Source of the DNA: Streptococcus parasanguinis
GTDB taxonomy: Bacteria > Bacillota > Bacilli > Lactobacillales > Streptococcaceae
DNA length: 64,000 bases
Direction: 5' to 3'
Assembly (NCBI GenBank): GCA_905188195.1
Contig: CAJJKY010000002.1
Coordinates: forward strand, 62,001-126,000
In this document: piece after piece, positions 41,798 to 51,413 of the stretch
Numbering within the stretch: the stretch's first letter is position 1
How the letters are laid out: the number at the start of each line of letters is the position of its first letter
Program-made: the position numbers and the translations under genes
The notes under the pieces: model-generated
Told to the model about the DNA's origin: nothing
Databases searched by the model: none
The model's input: the letters and a program-made list of their open reading frames with translations, nothing else

Positions 41798-42955
41798 ATG
41801 ATAAAAATGAAATTTGACGATCTACTGGTTGGTTTTGTCGTCTCGATTGTGATCTTCTTTAATACAATATCCACTACGATGTTAAATAAGGGCTTTTTGC
41901 ATGTTGGTGCGAGCTCCCTCTTAGTGGTTGTAGCTCTCTTATTGCTTCGTTTTTTTAATAAAATCTCGATTCCCTATCATTATCTAATCTTGTCTGCCAT
42001 GTTATTGATGGTAGCTGTTATGGTTTATTTTAAGACAGATAAGTTAAATTTCTTAGTTTATTCTCTCTTAATGGTTTTACTGGTCAATGCGGATAGGAAA
42101 GTCATTTTAAAAACTTATGTAGGTGTTGCAGGTACGATTGTCCTTGCAGTATTTCTATTGTCACTGTTAAAGGTAGTTCCAAACTTACAATATAGTCGGG
42201 GTGCTGTTATCCGTAATTCATTTGGGTTTATCTATCCAACAGATTTCGCAGCCCATTGTTTCTACCTTTATGTTGCGATCTCCTATTTGCTAAAAGATCG
42301 GTATATTGGCTTACGATCTCTGAGTGGCGTTCTTCTAGCTCTCTTTATTATCAAGTTCTGTGACGCTCGTATGAATGCGATCTCGCTTTTGGTCGCTGTC
42401 TTGCTCTTTCTCTTCTTTTATTTCACAAAAGAGAAAAAGTTGAAGTTGTACCACTTGTTGCCCTATTCGATCATCCTATTTTCAAGCGGAATGATCTACT
42501 TGACCTATCATTTCTCCTGGTCATCTCCACTTTATGTTCAAATTAATCAATTCATTACAGGTCGGTTAGCCTTGGGTAAAAATGCTTTTAATTTATATCC
42601 TTTGAATTGGTTTGGAACAAGAGAGGTTCAGTTTATTGGATCCGGAGGAAGCACAGAGTCTGTCCTCAATTATAATTATGTCGATTCGTCTTATGTCCAG
42701 ATGTTATTTACCTATGGTATCGTACCGGTTGCTTTATTAGTCGGCATTTATGTCATTGTTTCAAAATATGAATTCAAGAAGGGGCGTTATTTATTTGTTG
42801 CGATCTTGTCCCTCATTGCAATTAACTGTATGATTGAAGCATTTTGGTTTGTACCGACTTATAACATCTTTATGTTCACACTCTTTGCGACAGAAGTTGT
42901 CAAGAAAAAGCCGGCCAATTCCCTCTCTTATAGTGAGGAAATTGGGGGGATTTGA
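41798..42955 (+). CDS. wzy: Wzy polysaccharide polymerase
   Basis: 385 residues, about 10-11 hydrophobic helices with a larger extracytoplasmic loop (about residues 245-300, GKNAFNLYPLNWFGTREVQF) before the last helices, as in Wzy polymerases. No sequence signature is expected for this family; the call rests on topology and on being the only such protein in a Wzx/Wzy operon. Weak RBS (CAGG) and more AT-rich codon use than neighbours suggest recent exchange. ATG 41807 is an alternative start. Confidence 0.82.
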   Translation: MIKMKFDDLLVGFVVSIVIFFNTISTTMLNKGFLHVGASSLLVVVALLLLRFFNKISIPYHYLILSAMLLMVAVMVYFKTDKLNFLVYSLLMVLLVNADRKVILKTYVGVAGTIVLAVFLLSLLKVVPNLQYSRGAVIRNSFGFIYPTDFAAHCFYLYVAISYLLKDRYIGLRSLSGVLLALFIIKFCDARMNAISLLVAVLLFLFFYFTKEKKLKLYHLLPYSIILFSSGMIYLTYHFSWSSPLYVQINQFITGRLALGKNAFNLYPLNWFGTREVQFIGSGGSTESVLNYNYVDSSYVQMLFTYGIVPVALLVGIYVIVSKYEFKKGRYLFVAILSLIAINCMIEAFWFVPTYNIFMFTLFATEVVKKKPANSLSYSEEIGGI

Positions 42956-43036
42956 AGATCTAATCTATAGCTATGAGTCTAAGATACGACTGAGAACTTA
43001 GATATATTTTAAAATAGAAAGTTAATGGAGTCTACT

Positions 43037-44134
43037 ATGTACGATTATCTGATTGTTGGTGCTGGTTTGTCTGGAGCCATTTTCGCACATGAAGCTACTA
43101 AACGTGGTAAAAAAGTAAAAGTGATTGACAAGCGAGATCACATCGGTGGAAATATCTACTGCGAGGAGGTTGAAGGCATCAACGTCCATAAGTACGGTGC
43201 CCACATTTTCCATACGTCCAACAAAAAAGTGTGGGACTATGTCAACCAGTTCGCTGAGTTTAACAACTATATCAACTCACCAGTAGCTAACTACAAGGGC
43301 AGTCTTTACAATCTTCCCTTCAACATGAATACTTTTTATGCTATGTGGGGAACCAAGACTCCTCAAGAAGTCAAGGACAAGATTGCCGAACAGACAGCTG
43401 ACATGAAAGATGTTGAACCGAAGAACTTGGAAGAACAAGCTATCAAGTTGATTGGTCCAGATATCTATGAAAAGTTGATTAAGGGCTACACTGAAAAACA
43501 ATGGGGACGTTCTGCCACAGACCTTCCACCCTTTATCATCAAACGTCTACCAGTTCGTTTGACCTTTGATAACAACTACTTTAATGACCGTTACCAAGGA
43601 ATTCCAATCGGTGGTTACAACGTCATCATTGAAAATATGTTGGGCGATGTAGAAGTAGAACTTGGAGTTGACTTCTTTGCCAATCGTGAAGAACTTGAAG
43701 CTTCAGCGGATAAAGTTGTCTTTACAGGAATGATTGACCAGTACTTTGACTACAAACACGGTGAGTTGGAGTACCGTAGTCTTCGTTTTGAACACGAAGT
43801 CTTGGATGAGGAAAACCATCAAGGGAATGCGGTCGTCAACTATACAGAGCGTGAGATTCCTTATACTCGTATCATTGAGCATAAGCACTTTGAGTATGGT
43901 ACACAACCCAAGACAGTTATCACCCGTGAGTACCCAGCTGACTGGAAACGTGGGGATGAACCCTACTACCCAATCAATGATGAAAAGAACAACGCCATGT
44001 TTGCCAAGTACCAAGAAGAAGCAGCTAAAAATGATAAGGTCATCTTCTGTGGACGTTTGGCAGACTATAAATACTACGACATGCACGTGGTCATTGAGCG
44101 TGCTCTAGAAGTCGTAGCAAATGAGTTTGATTAA
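43037..44134 (+). CDS. glf: UDP-galactopyranose mutase
   Basis: 365 residues from ATG 43037, preceded by TGGAG at 43026-43030; the upstream ATG 43025 contains that RBS and is less likely. FAD-binding DYLIVGAGLSGAIFAHEA and RDHIGGNIY, then GAHIFHTSNK and the substrate-site segment GYTEKQWGR. Converts UDP-Galp to UDP-Galf, so the polymer should contain galactofuranose. Confidence 0.97.
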   Translation: MYDYLIVGAGLSGAIFAHEATKRGKKVKVIDKRDHIGGNIYCEEVEGINVHKYGAHIFHTSNKKVWDYVNQFAEFNNYINSPVANYKGSLYNLPFNMNTFYAMWGTKTPQEVKDKIAEQTADMKDVEPKNLEEQAIKLIGPDIYEKLIKGYTEKQWGRSATDLPPFIIKRLPVRLTFDNNYFNDRYQGIPIGGYNVIIENMLGDVEVELGVDFFANREELEASADKVVFTGMIDQYFDYKHGELEYRSLRFEHEVLDEENHQGNAVVNYTEREIPYTRIIEHKHFEYGTQPKTVITREYPADWKRGDEPYYPINDEKNNAMFAKYQEEAAKNDKVIFCGRLADYKYYDMHVVIERALEVVANEFD

Positions 44135-44149
44135 GAGAAACGATAATCT

Positions 44150-45202
44150 ATGAAATACTACTTAAAAGAAGAATTCCTGCATGATGTCAACGCAAAGAAC
44201 GCAGGAAATAAAGCACGCAATGACGTAGAAAGTATTGTGAAAGAAGAAGGCTATCATCCTTTGGTCCTTTCTGTCGACAATTGGTATCAGATGAGTACCC
44301 TTGCGGCTCAACGCCATAAGGCAAAGGCTTTTAGTCAAGCCTTGGATCAACTAAAGCAAGGAGATGAGTTGCTGATCCAGTTTCCAATGCTTCACCATAG
44401 TTTTTTCTCAACCCATTTGGTTAAAAAAGCACAAAAAAGAGGGATTAAAGTCTATCTCTTGATTCATGACCTAGAAGTGCTTCGCCATGCCAACATGACT
44501 TCACTACCTTTAAAACACAGAATTCGGATGTACCTTCAAGAAGCAAGTTTTCTCAAAGCAGCTGATGGGATCATCGCCCACAATCCAGTTATGAAATCTG
44601 TCTTGGTGGGTAAAGGAATTGCGGAAGATAAGATTGTCAGCCTTGGCATTTTCGACTATTTGATTCCAAATTTCCAAGAAAAGAGTGGCCAAACAAAAGA
44701 CCAGCCGATGATTGTGGCAGGTAATTTGGCCCAGGAAAAAGCGGGTTATCTCTATGCTCTTCCTGCACAACCTGCCTATAATCTCTATGGTGTTGGTTTT
44801 GATGAGAGTAGAGCTCTAGAGAATGAAACTTACTTTGGCTCCTTCCTACCGGATGAGCTTCCTGCAGCCCTTGAGGGTGGTTTTGGACTGGTCTGGGATG
44901 GGGATAGTGCGGAAACCTGTAGTGGTGTTTTTGGCGAGTACCTTCGCTACAACAACTCTCACAAGGCGTCGCTTTATCTAGCATCGGGCTTCCCGCTGGT
45001 GGTGTGGAAACAGTCAGCCTTGTCTCACTTTGTGCTTGAGAAGGACTGTGGGATTGCAGTGGAGTCTCTTCATGATTTGAAGGAGACAATCGACAATCTT
45101 TCAAATGCCGATTACCAAGATTTGGTGGACAATGCCAAGCGTGTTGGCCAGGAAATCCGAGATGGTCACTACTTAAAGACAGCCTTAAAGCATTTATCAT
45201 AA
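44150..45202 (+). CDS. Galactofuranosyltransferase-like glycosyltransferase
   Basis: 350 residues resembling the WbbI/streptococcal beta-1,6-galactofuranosyltransferase group: VDNWYQMSTLAAQRHKAK, a Rossmann-like acceptor half with YLLIHDLEVLRH, and a donor half with PMIVAGNLAQEKAGYLY, GGFGLVWDGDS and the C-terminal YLASGFPLVVWKQSAL. Its place directly after glf (15-nt gap) at the end of the operon supports use of UDP-Galf. No membrane segments. Followed by a terminator. Confidence 0.85.
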   Translation: MKYYLKEEFLHDVNAKNAGNKARNDVESIVKEEGYHPLVLSVDNWYQMSTLAAQRHKAKAFSQALDQLKQGDELLIQFPMLHHSFFSTHLVKKAQKRGIKVYLLIHDLEVLRHANMTSLPLKHRIRMYLQEASFLKAADGIIAHNPVMKSVLVGKGIAEDKIVSLGIFDYLIPNFQEKSGQTKDQPMIVAGNLAQEKAGYLYALPAQPAYNLYGVGFDESRALENETYFGSFLPDELPAALEGGFGLVWDGDSAETCSGVFGEYLRYNNSHKASLYLASGFPLVVWKQSALSHFVLEKDCGIAVESLHDLKETIDNLSNADYQDLVDNAKRVGQEIRDGHYLKTALKHLS

Positions 45203-45209
45203 GATTAAA

Positions 45210-45235
45210 AGAAGTCAGACAGACTTCTTTTTTTA
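45210..45235 (+). terminator. Polysaccharide operon terminator
   Basis: AGAAGTC-AGACA-GACTTCT followed by TTTTTT. Confidence 0.9.
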
Positions 45236-45302
45236 GTTTTTCAAAAAAATATCACTAATTTTAAAAATTTGCCTTATAAAACTTTTCATCGCTGAAACCG
45301 TG

Positions 45303-45311
45303 TGGTAAAAT
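45303..45311 (+). promoter_or_regulatory. -10 of the GH25/C39 hydrolase gene
   Basis: Extended -10 TGG-TAAAAT; the RBS AAGGGAAG precedes ATG 45348. Confidence 0.5.
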
Positions 45312-45347
45312 GATTAACGTATAAAATTTGTATAAAGGGAAGTTTAT

Positions 45348-48300
45348 ATGAAAAAGAAAGATCTTATTTTTTATGCCGGAGCGGCAGTCTTGATGGCTGT
45401 ATCTGCTCAGGGAGTCAGTGCAGATGAGCTGGTTTCAAACGAGGCCACTACTACTGAAGGCAACCAAGTCCAAGCTGAAAAAGTGCCAGAAGTAGCCGTT
45501 GCTGAAAAGTCGGTAGCACCTGTCGTAAGCAACTATGCAGCACCAGCAAATGTGACCGAACAGCCTGTAGCACCTGTGAACAAGGCCGCGGCTTCAGAAA
45601 GTGGGGCTCCATCTGTAGAGAAAGCTACAGAAGCATCGACTACTGAGAAAGAAGAAACTCCTCTTCCGTCTAATACAGGAAGCACGACCTTCTTTAACAC
45701 AGGCGCTCACGCTCCTGCTGGTCGCTCAACAGATGTAGCGGTTCAGCCAAAATCATTCGTTGATGTGAGTAGCCACAACGGAGACATTAGTATTGGCGAC
45801 TACCGTACCCTAGCTAATAAAGGCGTAGGCGGTGTCGTTGTCAAATTGACAGAAGACACTTGGTACAAGAACCCGAATGCGGAGAACCAAATTCGTAATG
45901 CACAGGCTGCAGGTCTACAAGTATCGACCTACCACTTCTCACGCTATACTTCCGAGGAAGCGGCGCGTGCAGAAGCGCGATTCTACATTGCAGAGGCGCA
46001 ACGCTTGAGTCTTCCAAAGAACACCCTCATGGTCAATGACTTTGAGGATGCCAAGATGCAGCCAAATATTAACCGCAACACCCAAGCCTGGGCGGACGAA
46101 ATGCGTAAAAATGGCTACACCAACTTAATGTTCTACACCAGTGCTAGCTGGTTGGATGAAAACAACCTTCGCAAGAAAGGTCCTGTCAACACCGCTCAAT
46201 TTGGTCTTCAGAATTTCTGGGTTGCCCAATACCCTTCTCCAAAACTGTCTGTAAACGATGCGAAAAGCTTGCGTTACAATGGGAAAGCCGGCGCCTGGCA
46301 GTTCACTTCTCAAGCGGAATTGCTTCCAGGAAAACACCTCTTTGACCACAGTGTGGACTATACCGGTCGCTTCACAGCGAACGCAAAACCTGCAGCGGAT
46401 CCAACAGAAGGCAGCTTAAGTGGGAAGATTGACATTGTCAATAACGATACCATGGCGGGACGCTTTGACGTTGTCATCTCAAATGTCAAAGCACCAAATG
46501 GAGTTCGAACCGTTTCTGTACCAATCTGGTCAGAAACAGGCGGTCAAGATGACCTTGTTTGGTATACAGCCAATCGTCAAGCAAATGGGACATATACCGT
46601 CAATGTAAAAGCAGAGAACCATAAAAACTCAACCGGTCTTTACAATGTCCATCTTTATTATGTTCAGAACAATGGACAAATGACGGGTGTGGGCGGAACA
46701 ACGACGACAGTAGCCGTTGGAAAGAAAAATCAGACACCAGTATCAGCTGATTTGACTATTGCAAAATCAGAAAAAGACGGTACCTTCACCATTACAGCTA
46801 AGAACCTTCAAGGCTTCGATGGCTACAAGGAAGTGAAGATTCCATTCTGGTCTCATGCGAATGGCATGAAAGACATCATCTGGTATACTCCGACTCGCCA
46901 GGCAGACGGTTCATATACTGTAACGGCTAAGGCTAGTGACCACGAAAATGCTGATGGCAAATACGAAGCGCAGGTCTTCTATGTAGACGCCCAAGGTCAA
47001 AACAAATTTGTGAAAAAGGCCTTTATCGATTATACGGCGACAAAACCGGCCAATGCTGTCGCAGCTGATCTGACCATTACAAAATCAGAAAAAGATGGCA
47101 CTTTCACCATTACGGCTAAGAATCTTCAAGGTTTCGATGGTTATAAAGAAGTGAAGATTCCATTCTGGTCTCATGCCAATGGGATGAAGGATATCATCTG
47201 GTATACTCCAACTCGTCAAGCAGATGGTTCTTATACTGTAACGGCCAAAGCTAGTGACCACGAAAACGCTGATGGCAAATACGAAGCGCAGGTCTTCTAT
47301 GTGGATGCCAAAGGCCAAAACAAGTTTGTCAAGAAAGCCTTTATTGATTACACAGCTTCTAAACCATCTGCTGATCTGACCATTACAAAATCAGAAAAAG
47401 ATGGTACCTTCACCATCACGGCTAAGAATCTTCAAGGCTTCGATGGCTACAAGGAAGTGAAGATTCCATTCTGGTCTCATGCCAATGGGATGAAGGATAT
47501 CATCTGGTATACTCCAACTCGTCAAGCAGATGGTTCTTATACTGTAACGGCCAAAGCTAGTGACCACGAAAACGCTGATGGCAAATACGAAGCGCAGGTC
47601 TTCTATGTGGACGCTCAAGGCCAAAACAAGTTTGTCAAGAAAGCCTTTATTGATTACAAAAATCAATCACGTCCAACCGGCACTCTCTTGATCCAAAACA
47701 ACAATAAGGATACAGGAACATTTGATGTTATCATCAAGGATGTCTACAGCCCTAAAGGGGTGCGGACTGTGCAAGTTCCTACTTGGTCTGATAAGGATGG
47801 CCAAGACGATATTCGCTGGTATGAAGCGACTCGCCAAGCGAACGGAGACTACAAGGTATCGGTCAAAGCGAGCGATCACAAGAACTCTACAGGTAAGTAC
47901 CATGTTCATCTTTACTACATCCAAAACGATGGTTCTCGGATCGGTATTGGTACCACGACTACAGACGTAGAAGTTAGAAATGCCATGACCAAGACGCAAG
48001 CTGCTATCAAGAATGTCAATGCAACGAACGGGACTTATACAGTAGCTGTAGATCAGGCACCTCAGGGACGTCAGATTAAGAATATTCGTGTCGCAGCTTG
48101 GTCTAAAGCGCACCAAGAAAATCTATACTGGTATTCCGCAACACCGACAGGTATGCATACAGAGATCACTGTCTCTGCCAATAATCACGGTAATGAAGCG
48201 GGCAACTATACTACTCACGTCTATGTAGACTACAAAGATGGGGGAGTTGAAGGTTTTAACCTCGGTCAGACAGCCTTGTCTCCACGAAATCAAAAGGTGA

Positions 48301-48821
48301 ATCCACAAACAACCTATTATTCTCAACGGGATCCTCGTTGGGCTGGGAAATATTACGGTGTGAGCAATGTCGATCAGTCAGGTTGTGTGCCAACCTCCCT
48401 TGCTATGACCTTTACAGATATCCTAGGTAGAACTATTTTGCCAACAACAGTAGCTGATTATCTCTACAACAATACTGATTCATTCAACAAAGGTGAAGCA
48501 GGAACAGATTCTGATGGGATTGTAGCTGCCACTCGTAACTGGGGCTTGAAGAGCCAATTGATTAATGGAGCTGGAGGCATTGCAGAAGCCCTCATGGCTG
48601 GCAAGCATGTACTTGCTGCAGTAGGTAATAGCCAATTTACTAGTGATCCTTATACTCATGAATTGGTCTTGCATGGTTATGACAATGGAAGAACCTATGT
48701 TCGCGATCCATATAATAGCGGCAACAACGGCTGGTACTCCATCAATTATCTTCACTCTATTAAGAGTAAGGACCCGATGGATAACAAGCTTGGAGCACCT
48801 TTCTTCTCAATTTTTGCATAA
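45348..48821 (+). CDS. Secreted GH25 muramidase with six Bsp-like repeats and a C39-like peptidase domain
   Basis: 1157 residues. Signal peptide (1-26, cleavage near VSADE). Low-complexity Ala/Glu/Val linker to about 130. GH25 lysozyme-type domain about 135-345 with FVDVSSHNGDIS and the catalytic DFE in MVNDFEDAKM. Six GBS_Bsp-like modules of ~100 residues (about 353-980). C-terminal C39_2-like domain (about 985-1157) with DQSGCVPTSLAM (Cys) and HELVLHGYD (His). No LPXTG or choline-binding repeats, so the Bsp modules probably hold it to the wall. Modules 2-4 are nearly identical to each other and to the next gene's first three. Confidence 0.9.
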   Translation: MKKKDLIFYAGAAVLMAVSAQGVSADELVSNEATTTEGNQVQAEKVPEVAVAEKSVAPVVSNYAAPANVTEQPVAPVNKAAASESGAPSVEKATEASTTEKEETPLPSNTGSTTFFNTGAHAPAGRSTDVAVQPKSFVDVSSHNGDISIGDYRTLANKGVGGVVVKLTEDTWYKNPNAENQIRNAQAAGLQVSTYHFSRYTSEEAARAEARFYIAEAQRLSLPKNTLMVNDFEDAKMQPNINRNTQAWADEMRKNGYTNLMFYTSASWLDENNLRKKGPVNTAQFGLQNFWVAQYPSPKLSVNDAKSLRYNGKAGAWQFTSQAELLPGKHLFDHSVDYTGRFTANAKPAADPTEGSLSGKIDIVNNDTMAGRFDVVISNVKAPNGVRTVSVPIWSETGGQDDLVWYTANRQANGTYTVNVKAENHKNSTGLYNVHLYYVQNNGQMTGVGGTTTTVAVGKKNQTPVSADLTIAKSEKDGTFTITAKNLQGFDGYKEVKIPFWSHANGMKDIIWYTPTRQADGSYTVTAKASDHENADGKYEAQVFYVDAQGQNKFVKKAFIDYTATKPANAVAADLTITKSEKDGTFTITAKNLQGFDGYKEVKIPFWSHANGMKDIIWYTPTRQADGSYTVTAKASDHENADGKYEAQVFYVDAKGQNKFVKKAFIDYTASKPSADLTITKSEKDGTFTITAKNLQGFDGYKEVKIPFWSHANGMKDIIWYTPTRQADGSYTVTAKASDHENADGKYEAQVFYVDAQGQNKFVKKAFIDYKNQSRPTGTLLIQNNNKDTGTFDVIIKDVYSPKGVRTVQVPTWSDKDGQDDIRWYEATRQANGDYKVSVKASDHKNSTGKYHVHLYYIQNDGSRIGIGTTTTDVEVRNAMTKTQAAIKNVNATNGTYTVAVDQAPQGRQIKNIRVAAWSKAHQENLYWYSATPTGMHTEITVSANNHGNEAGNYTTHVYVDYKDGGVEGFNLGQTALSPRNQKVNPQTTYYSQRDPRWAGKYYGVSNVDQSGCVPTSLAMTFTDILGRTILPTTVADYLYNNTDSFNKGEAGTDSDGIVAATRNWGLKSQLINGAGGIAEALMAGKHVLAAVGNSQFTSDPYTHELVLHGYDNGRTYVRDPYNSGNNGWYSINYLHSIKSKDPMDNKLGAPFFSIFA
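46744..47660 (+). repeat. Three near-identical ~310-bp coding repeats (Bsp-like modules) in the GH25 gene
   Basis: Units begin at about 46744, 47065 and 47369, each starting with codons for SADLTI and ending at FIDY. They differ mostly at synonymous sites and in the linker between units (TATKPANAVA versus TASKP). The same unit recurs three times at 49354-50260. Confidence 0.9.
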
Positions 48822-48827
48822 GCTAAT

Positions 48828-48857
48828 CAGAAGGCCAATCTGGCCTTCTGTTTTCTT
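48828..48857 (+). terminator. Terminator of the GH25/C39 gene
   Basis: CAGAAGGCCA-ATC-TGGCCTTCTG then TTTTCTT. Confidence 0.9.
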
Positions 48858-48905
48858 TAAAAATAGGATTCTTCTCATGATATTGTTTCTTGATCCGGCG
48901 GTTTG

Positions 48906-48914
48906 TGCTATAAT
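48906..48914 (+). promoter_or_regulatory. -10 of the CHAP hydrolase gene
   Basis: Extended -10 TGC-TATAAT; RBS AAGGAAG before ATG 48960. Confidence 0.6.
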
Positions 48915-48959
48915 ACTACTATGTGGGTACAACCGTATAAAAAATTGTAAGGAAGATAC

Positions 48960-51413
48960 ATGAAAAAGAAAGATCTTATTTTTTATGCTGGGACAGCCGT
49001 TTTGTTGGCTTTTTCGACACAACAAGTCAAAGCCGATGAGCAACATGCGTCTGATCAAACACCAGAAAATACATCAGCTATCGTTGCAACAACAACTTCA
49101 TCAGAAGCACAGAATACCGTGAGCGAAGAAGTGGGAGTTGAGAAAGGTATTCAGACAGAAAATACCGTTGCAACAGAGGCAGCACCTGTCACACCGACTC
49201 TTAGCAATAACCAGTCTTCTGACAAGGGCACTAGCGACAAGGTTGTATCAGAGCAACCAGCACCAGCTGTGGTAGCTAGTCGTGCACCATATGGCGCACG
49301 CGCACGAGTGGTAGCAGCAAGAAATGAGAGTGTCCCTCAACAGGAATCTCCAGTTTCTGCAGATTTGACTATTGAAAAATCAGAGTCAGACGGCATCTTC
49401 ACCATTACGGCTAAGAATCTTCAAGGCTTGGATGGTTATGAAGAAGTGAAGATTCCATTCTGGTCTCATGCCAATGGGATGAAAGACATCATCTGGTACA
49501 CTCCAAGTCGTCAAGCAGATGGTTCTTATATTGTAACAGCCAAAGCCAGTGACCACGAAAACGCTGATGGCAAGTACGAAGCGCAAGTCTTTTATGTGGA
49601 TGCCAAAGGCCAAAACAAGTTTGTTAAGAAAGCCTTTATTGACTACACAGCTCCTAAACCATCTGCTGATCTAACCATTACGAAATCAGAGTCAGACGGT
49701 ACTTTCACCATTACAGCTAAGAACCTTCAAGGCTTCGACAGCTACAAGGAAGTGAAGATTCCATTTTGGTCTCATGCCAATGGGATGAAAGACATCGTCT
49801 GGTACACTCCAACTCGCCAGGCAGATGGTTCTTATACCGTAACAGCTAAAGCCAGTGATCACGAAAACGCTGATGGCAAATACGAAGCGCAAGTTTTCTA
49901 TGTGGATGCTAACGGACAAAACAAGTTTGTCAAGAAAGCCTTTATCGATTACACAGCTCCTAAACCATCTGCTGATCTGACCATTACAAAATCAGAGTCA
50001 GACGGGACTTTCACTATTACAGCTAAGAACCTTCAAGGTTTCGATGGTTATACAGAAGTGAAGATTCCATTCTGGTCTCATGCCAATGGGATGAAAGATA
50101 TCATCTGGTATACTCCGACACGTCAAGCAGACGGTTCATATACTGTAACAGCCAAAGCTAGTGACCACGAAAACGCTGATGGCCAGTATGAAGCGCAAGT
50201 CTTTTATGTAGATGCCAAAGGCCAAAACAAGTTTGTCAAGAAAGCCTTTATTGATTACAAAAATCAATCACGTCCAACTGCTAGTCTCTTAATCCAAAAC
50301 AACAACAAGGATGCGGGTACCTTTGACGTCATCATCAAGGATGTTTATAGTCCTAAAGGGGTGCGGACTGTGCAAGTCCCAACTTGGTCTGATAAGGACG
50401 GCCAAGACGATATTCGCTGGTATGAAGCGACTCGCCAATCAAATGGAGACTACAAGGTATCGGTCAAAGCGAGCGATCATAAGAACTCTACTGGTAAGTA
50501 CCATATTCACCTTTACTATATTCAAAATGATGGTTCTCGTGTGGGTGTTGGTTCAACGACTACAGAAGTTGAATTCCGAAATGCTCAGACGAAGACACAA
50601 ACAGGGATCAAGAATGTCAATTCTGGTGCTGGAACCTATACAGTAACGGTGGATCAAGCGCCTCAAGGTCGTCGGATTAAGAACATCCGTGTCGCAGCCT
50701 GGTCTCAAGCACACCAAGAAAATCTTTTCTGGTATTCAACAGCACCTTCTGGAATGCATACAGAAGTGCAGGTCTCTGTAGCAAATCACCAGTACCAATC
50801 AGGTAACTATACCACTCACGTCTATGTGGATTATGTCGATGGTGGCGTTGAAGGCTTTAACCTTGGTCAAACAGCCCTTCATCCCCGTGCGACAGTAGAT
50901 CAAACAGCTTTTAGTCCTCGTGTAACGAATGGACAACGGGACCGTGTCTTACGGGCAGCAGCTAGTCTAGTCGGTGTTCGTGGCGGAACTGCAGCTCACC
51001 ATCAATTGGTCAATGATTATAACAGTGTCAAACCACTTCCGGTTGGTTATGCAGTGAAGACGACCGATGACTGGTGTGATATCTTTGTCACAACAGTCTT
51101 CCAGCGGGAAGGTTTGAGTGGTTTGATTGGCCGTGAATGTGGAGTCGAACGTCACATCCAGATCTTCAAACGCTTGGGCATTTGGAATGAAAATGGTGCT
51201 TCTACACCAAAAGCAGGGGATATCATCACCTTTAACTGGGATCAAGATAGTCAGCCAAATAATGGTTTTGCGGATCACATTGGAATTGTCGAAAGTGTCT
51301 CAAATGGGATCATCCACACCATTGAAGGGAACTCTGGAAACCAAGTCCGTCGCAATACCTATCGGATCGGACATGGCAATATTCGTGGATTTGCAACCCC
51401 TCGCTATCAATAA
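48960..51413 (+). CDS. Secreted CHAP-domain amidase/endopeptidase with five Bsp-like repeats
   Basis: 817 residues. Its first ten codons encode the same residues as the upstream paralogue (MKKKDLIFYA), with a signal peptide cleaved near VKADE. A Thr/Glu/Val linker runs to about 130. Five GBS_Bsp-like modules cover about 132-640: three of the near-identical type, then two like modules 5 and 6 of the neighbour. The C-terminal CHAP domain (about 660-817) has TTDDWCDIFV (catalytic Cys) and GFADHIGIVES (His), then IEGNSGNQVRRN. CHAP enzymes cut peptidoglycan peptides or the amide bond. It shares binding modules with the muramidase but has a different cut site. Confidence 0.9.
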   Translation: MKKKDLIFYAGTAVLLAFSTQQVKADEQHASDQTPENTSAIVATTTSSEAQNTVSEEVGVEKGIQTENTVATEAAPVTPTLSNNQSSDKGTSDKVVSEQPAPAVVASRAPYGARARVVAARNESVPQQESPVSADLTIEKSESDGIFTITAKNLQGLDGYEEVKIPFWSHANGMKDIIWYTPSRQADGSYIVTAKASDHENADGKYEAQVFYVDAKGQNKFVKKAFIDYTAPKPSADLTITKSESDGTFTITAKNLQGFDSYKEVKIPFWSHANGMKDIVWYTPTRQADGSYTVTAKASDHENADGKYEAQVFYVDANGQNKFVKKAFIDYTAPKPSADLTITKSESDGTFTITAKNLQGFDGYTEVKIPFWSHANGMKDIIWYTPTRQADGSYTVTAKASDHENADGQYEAQVFYVDAKGQNKFVKKAFIDYKNQSRPTASLLIQNNNKDAGTFDVIIKDVYSPKGVRTVQVPTWSDKDGQDDIRWYEATRQSNGDYKVSVKASDHKNSTGKYHIHLYYIQNDGSRVGVGSTTTEVEFRNAQTKTQTGIKNVNSGAGTYTVTVDQAPQGRRIKNIRVAAWSQAHQENLFWYSTAPSGMHTEVQVSVANHQYQSGNYTTHVYVDYVDGGVEGFNLGQTALHPRATVDQTAFSPRVTNGQRDRVLRAAASLVGVRGGTAAHHQLVNDYNSVKPLPVGYAVKTTDDWCDIFVTTVFQREGLSGLIGRECGVERHIQIFKRLGIWNENGASTPKAGDIITFNWDQDSQPNNGFADHIGIVESVSNGIIHTIEGNSGNQVRRNTYRIGHGNIRGFATPRYQ
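49354..50580 (+). repeat. Bsp-module repeats in the CHAP gene, shared with the GH25 gene
   Basis: Three ~305-bp units (about 49354, 49660, 49966) plus a longer unit (50262-50580) that is almost the same as 47655-47985 in the upstream gene, including the linker encoding DYKNQSRPT. Long identical DNA tracts between the two genes indicate recent duplication or ongoing gene conversion. Confidence 0.88.

Noticed and set aside
44637..45200. Minus-strand 187-codon frame opposite the last glycosyltransferase gene
   Set aside because: Low-complexity Pro/Ser/His/Gln composition typical of an antisense frame; the sense strand has a coherent glycosyltransferase.
46744..50580. Regular ~300-bp repeats considered as CRISPR or satellite DNA
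   Set aside because: Unit length, open reading frame throughout and protein module boundaries show they are coding Bsp-like domains.
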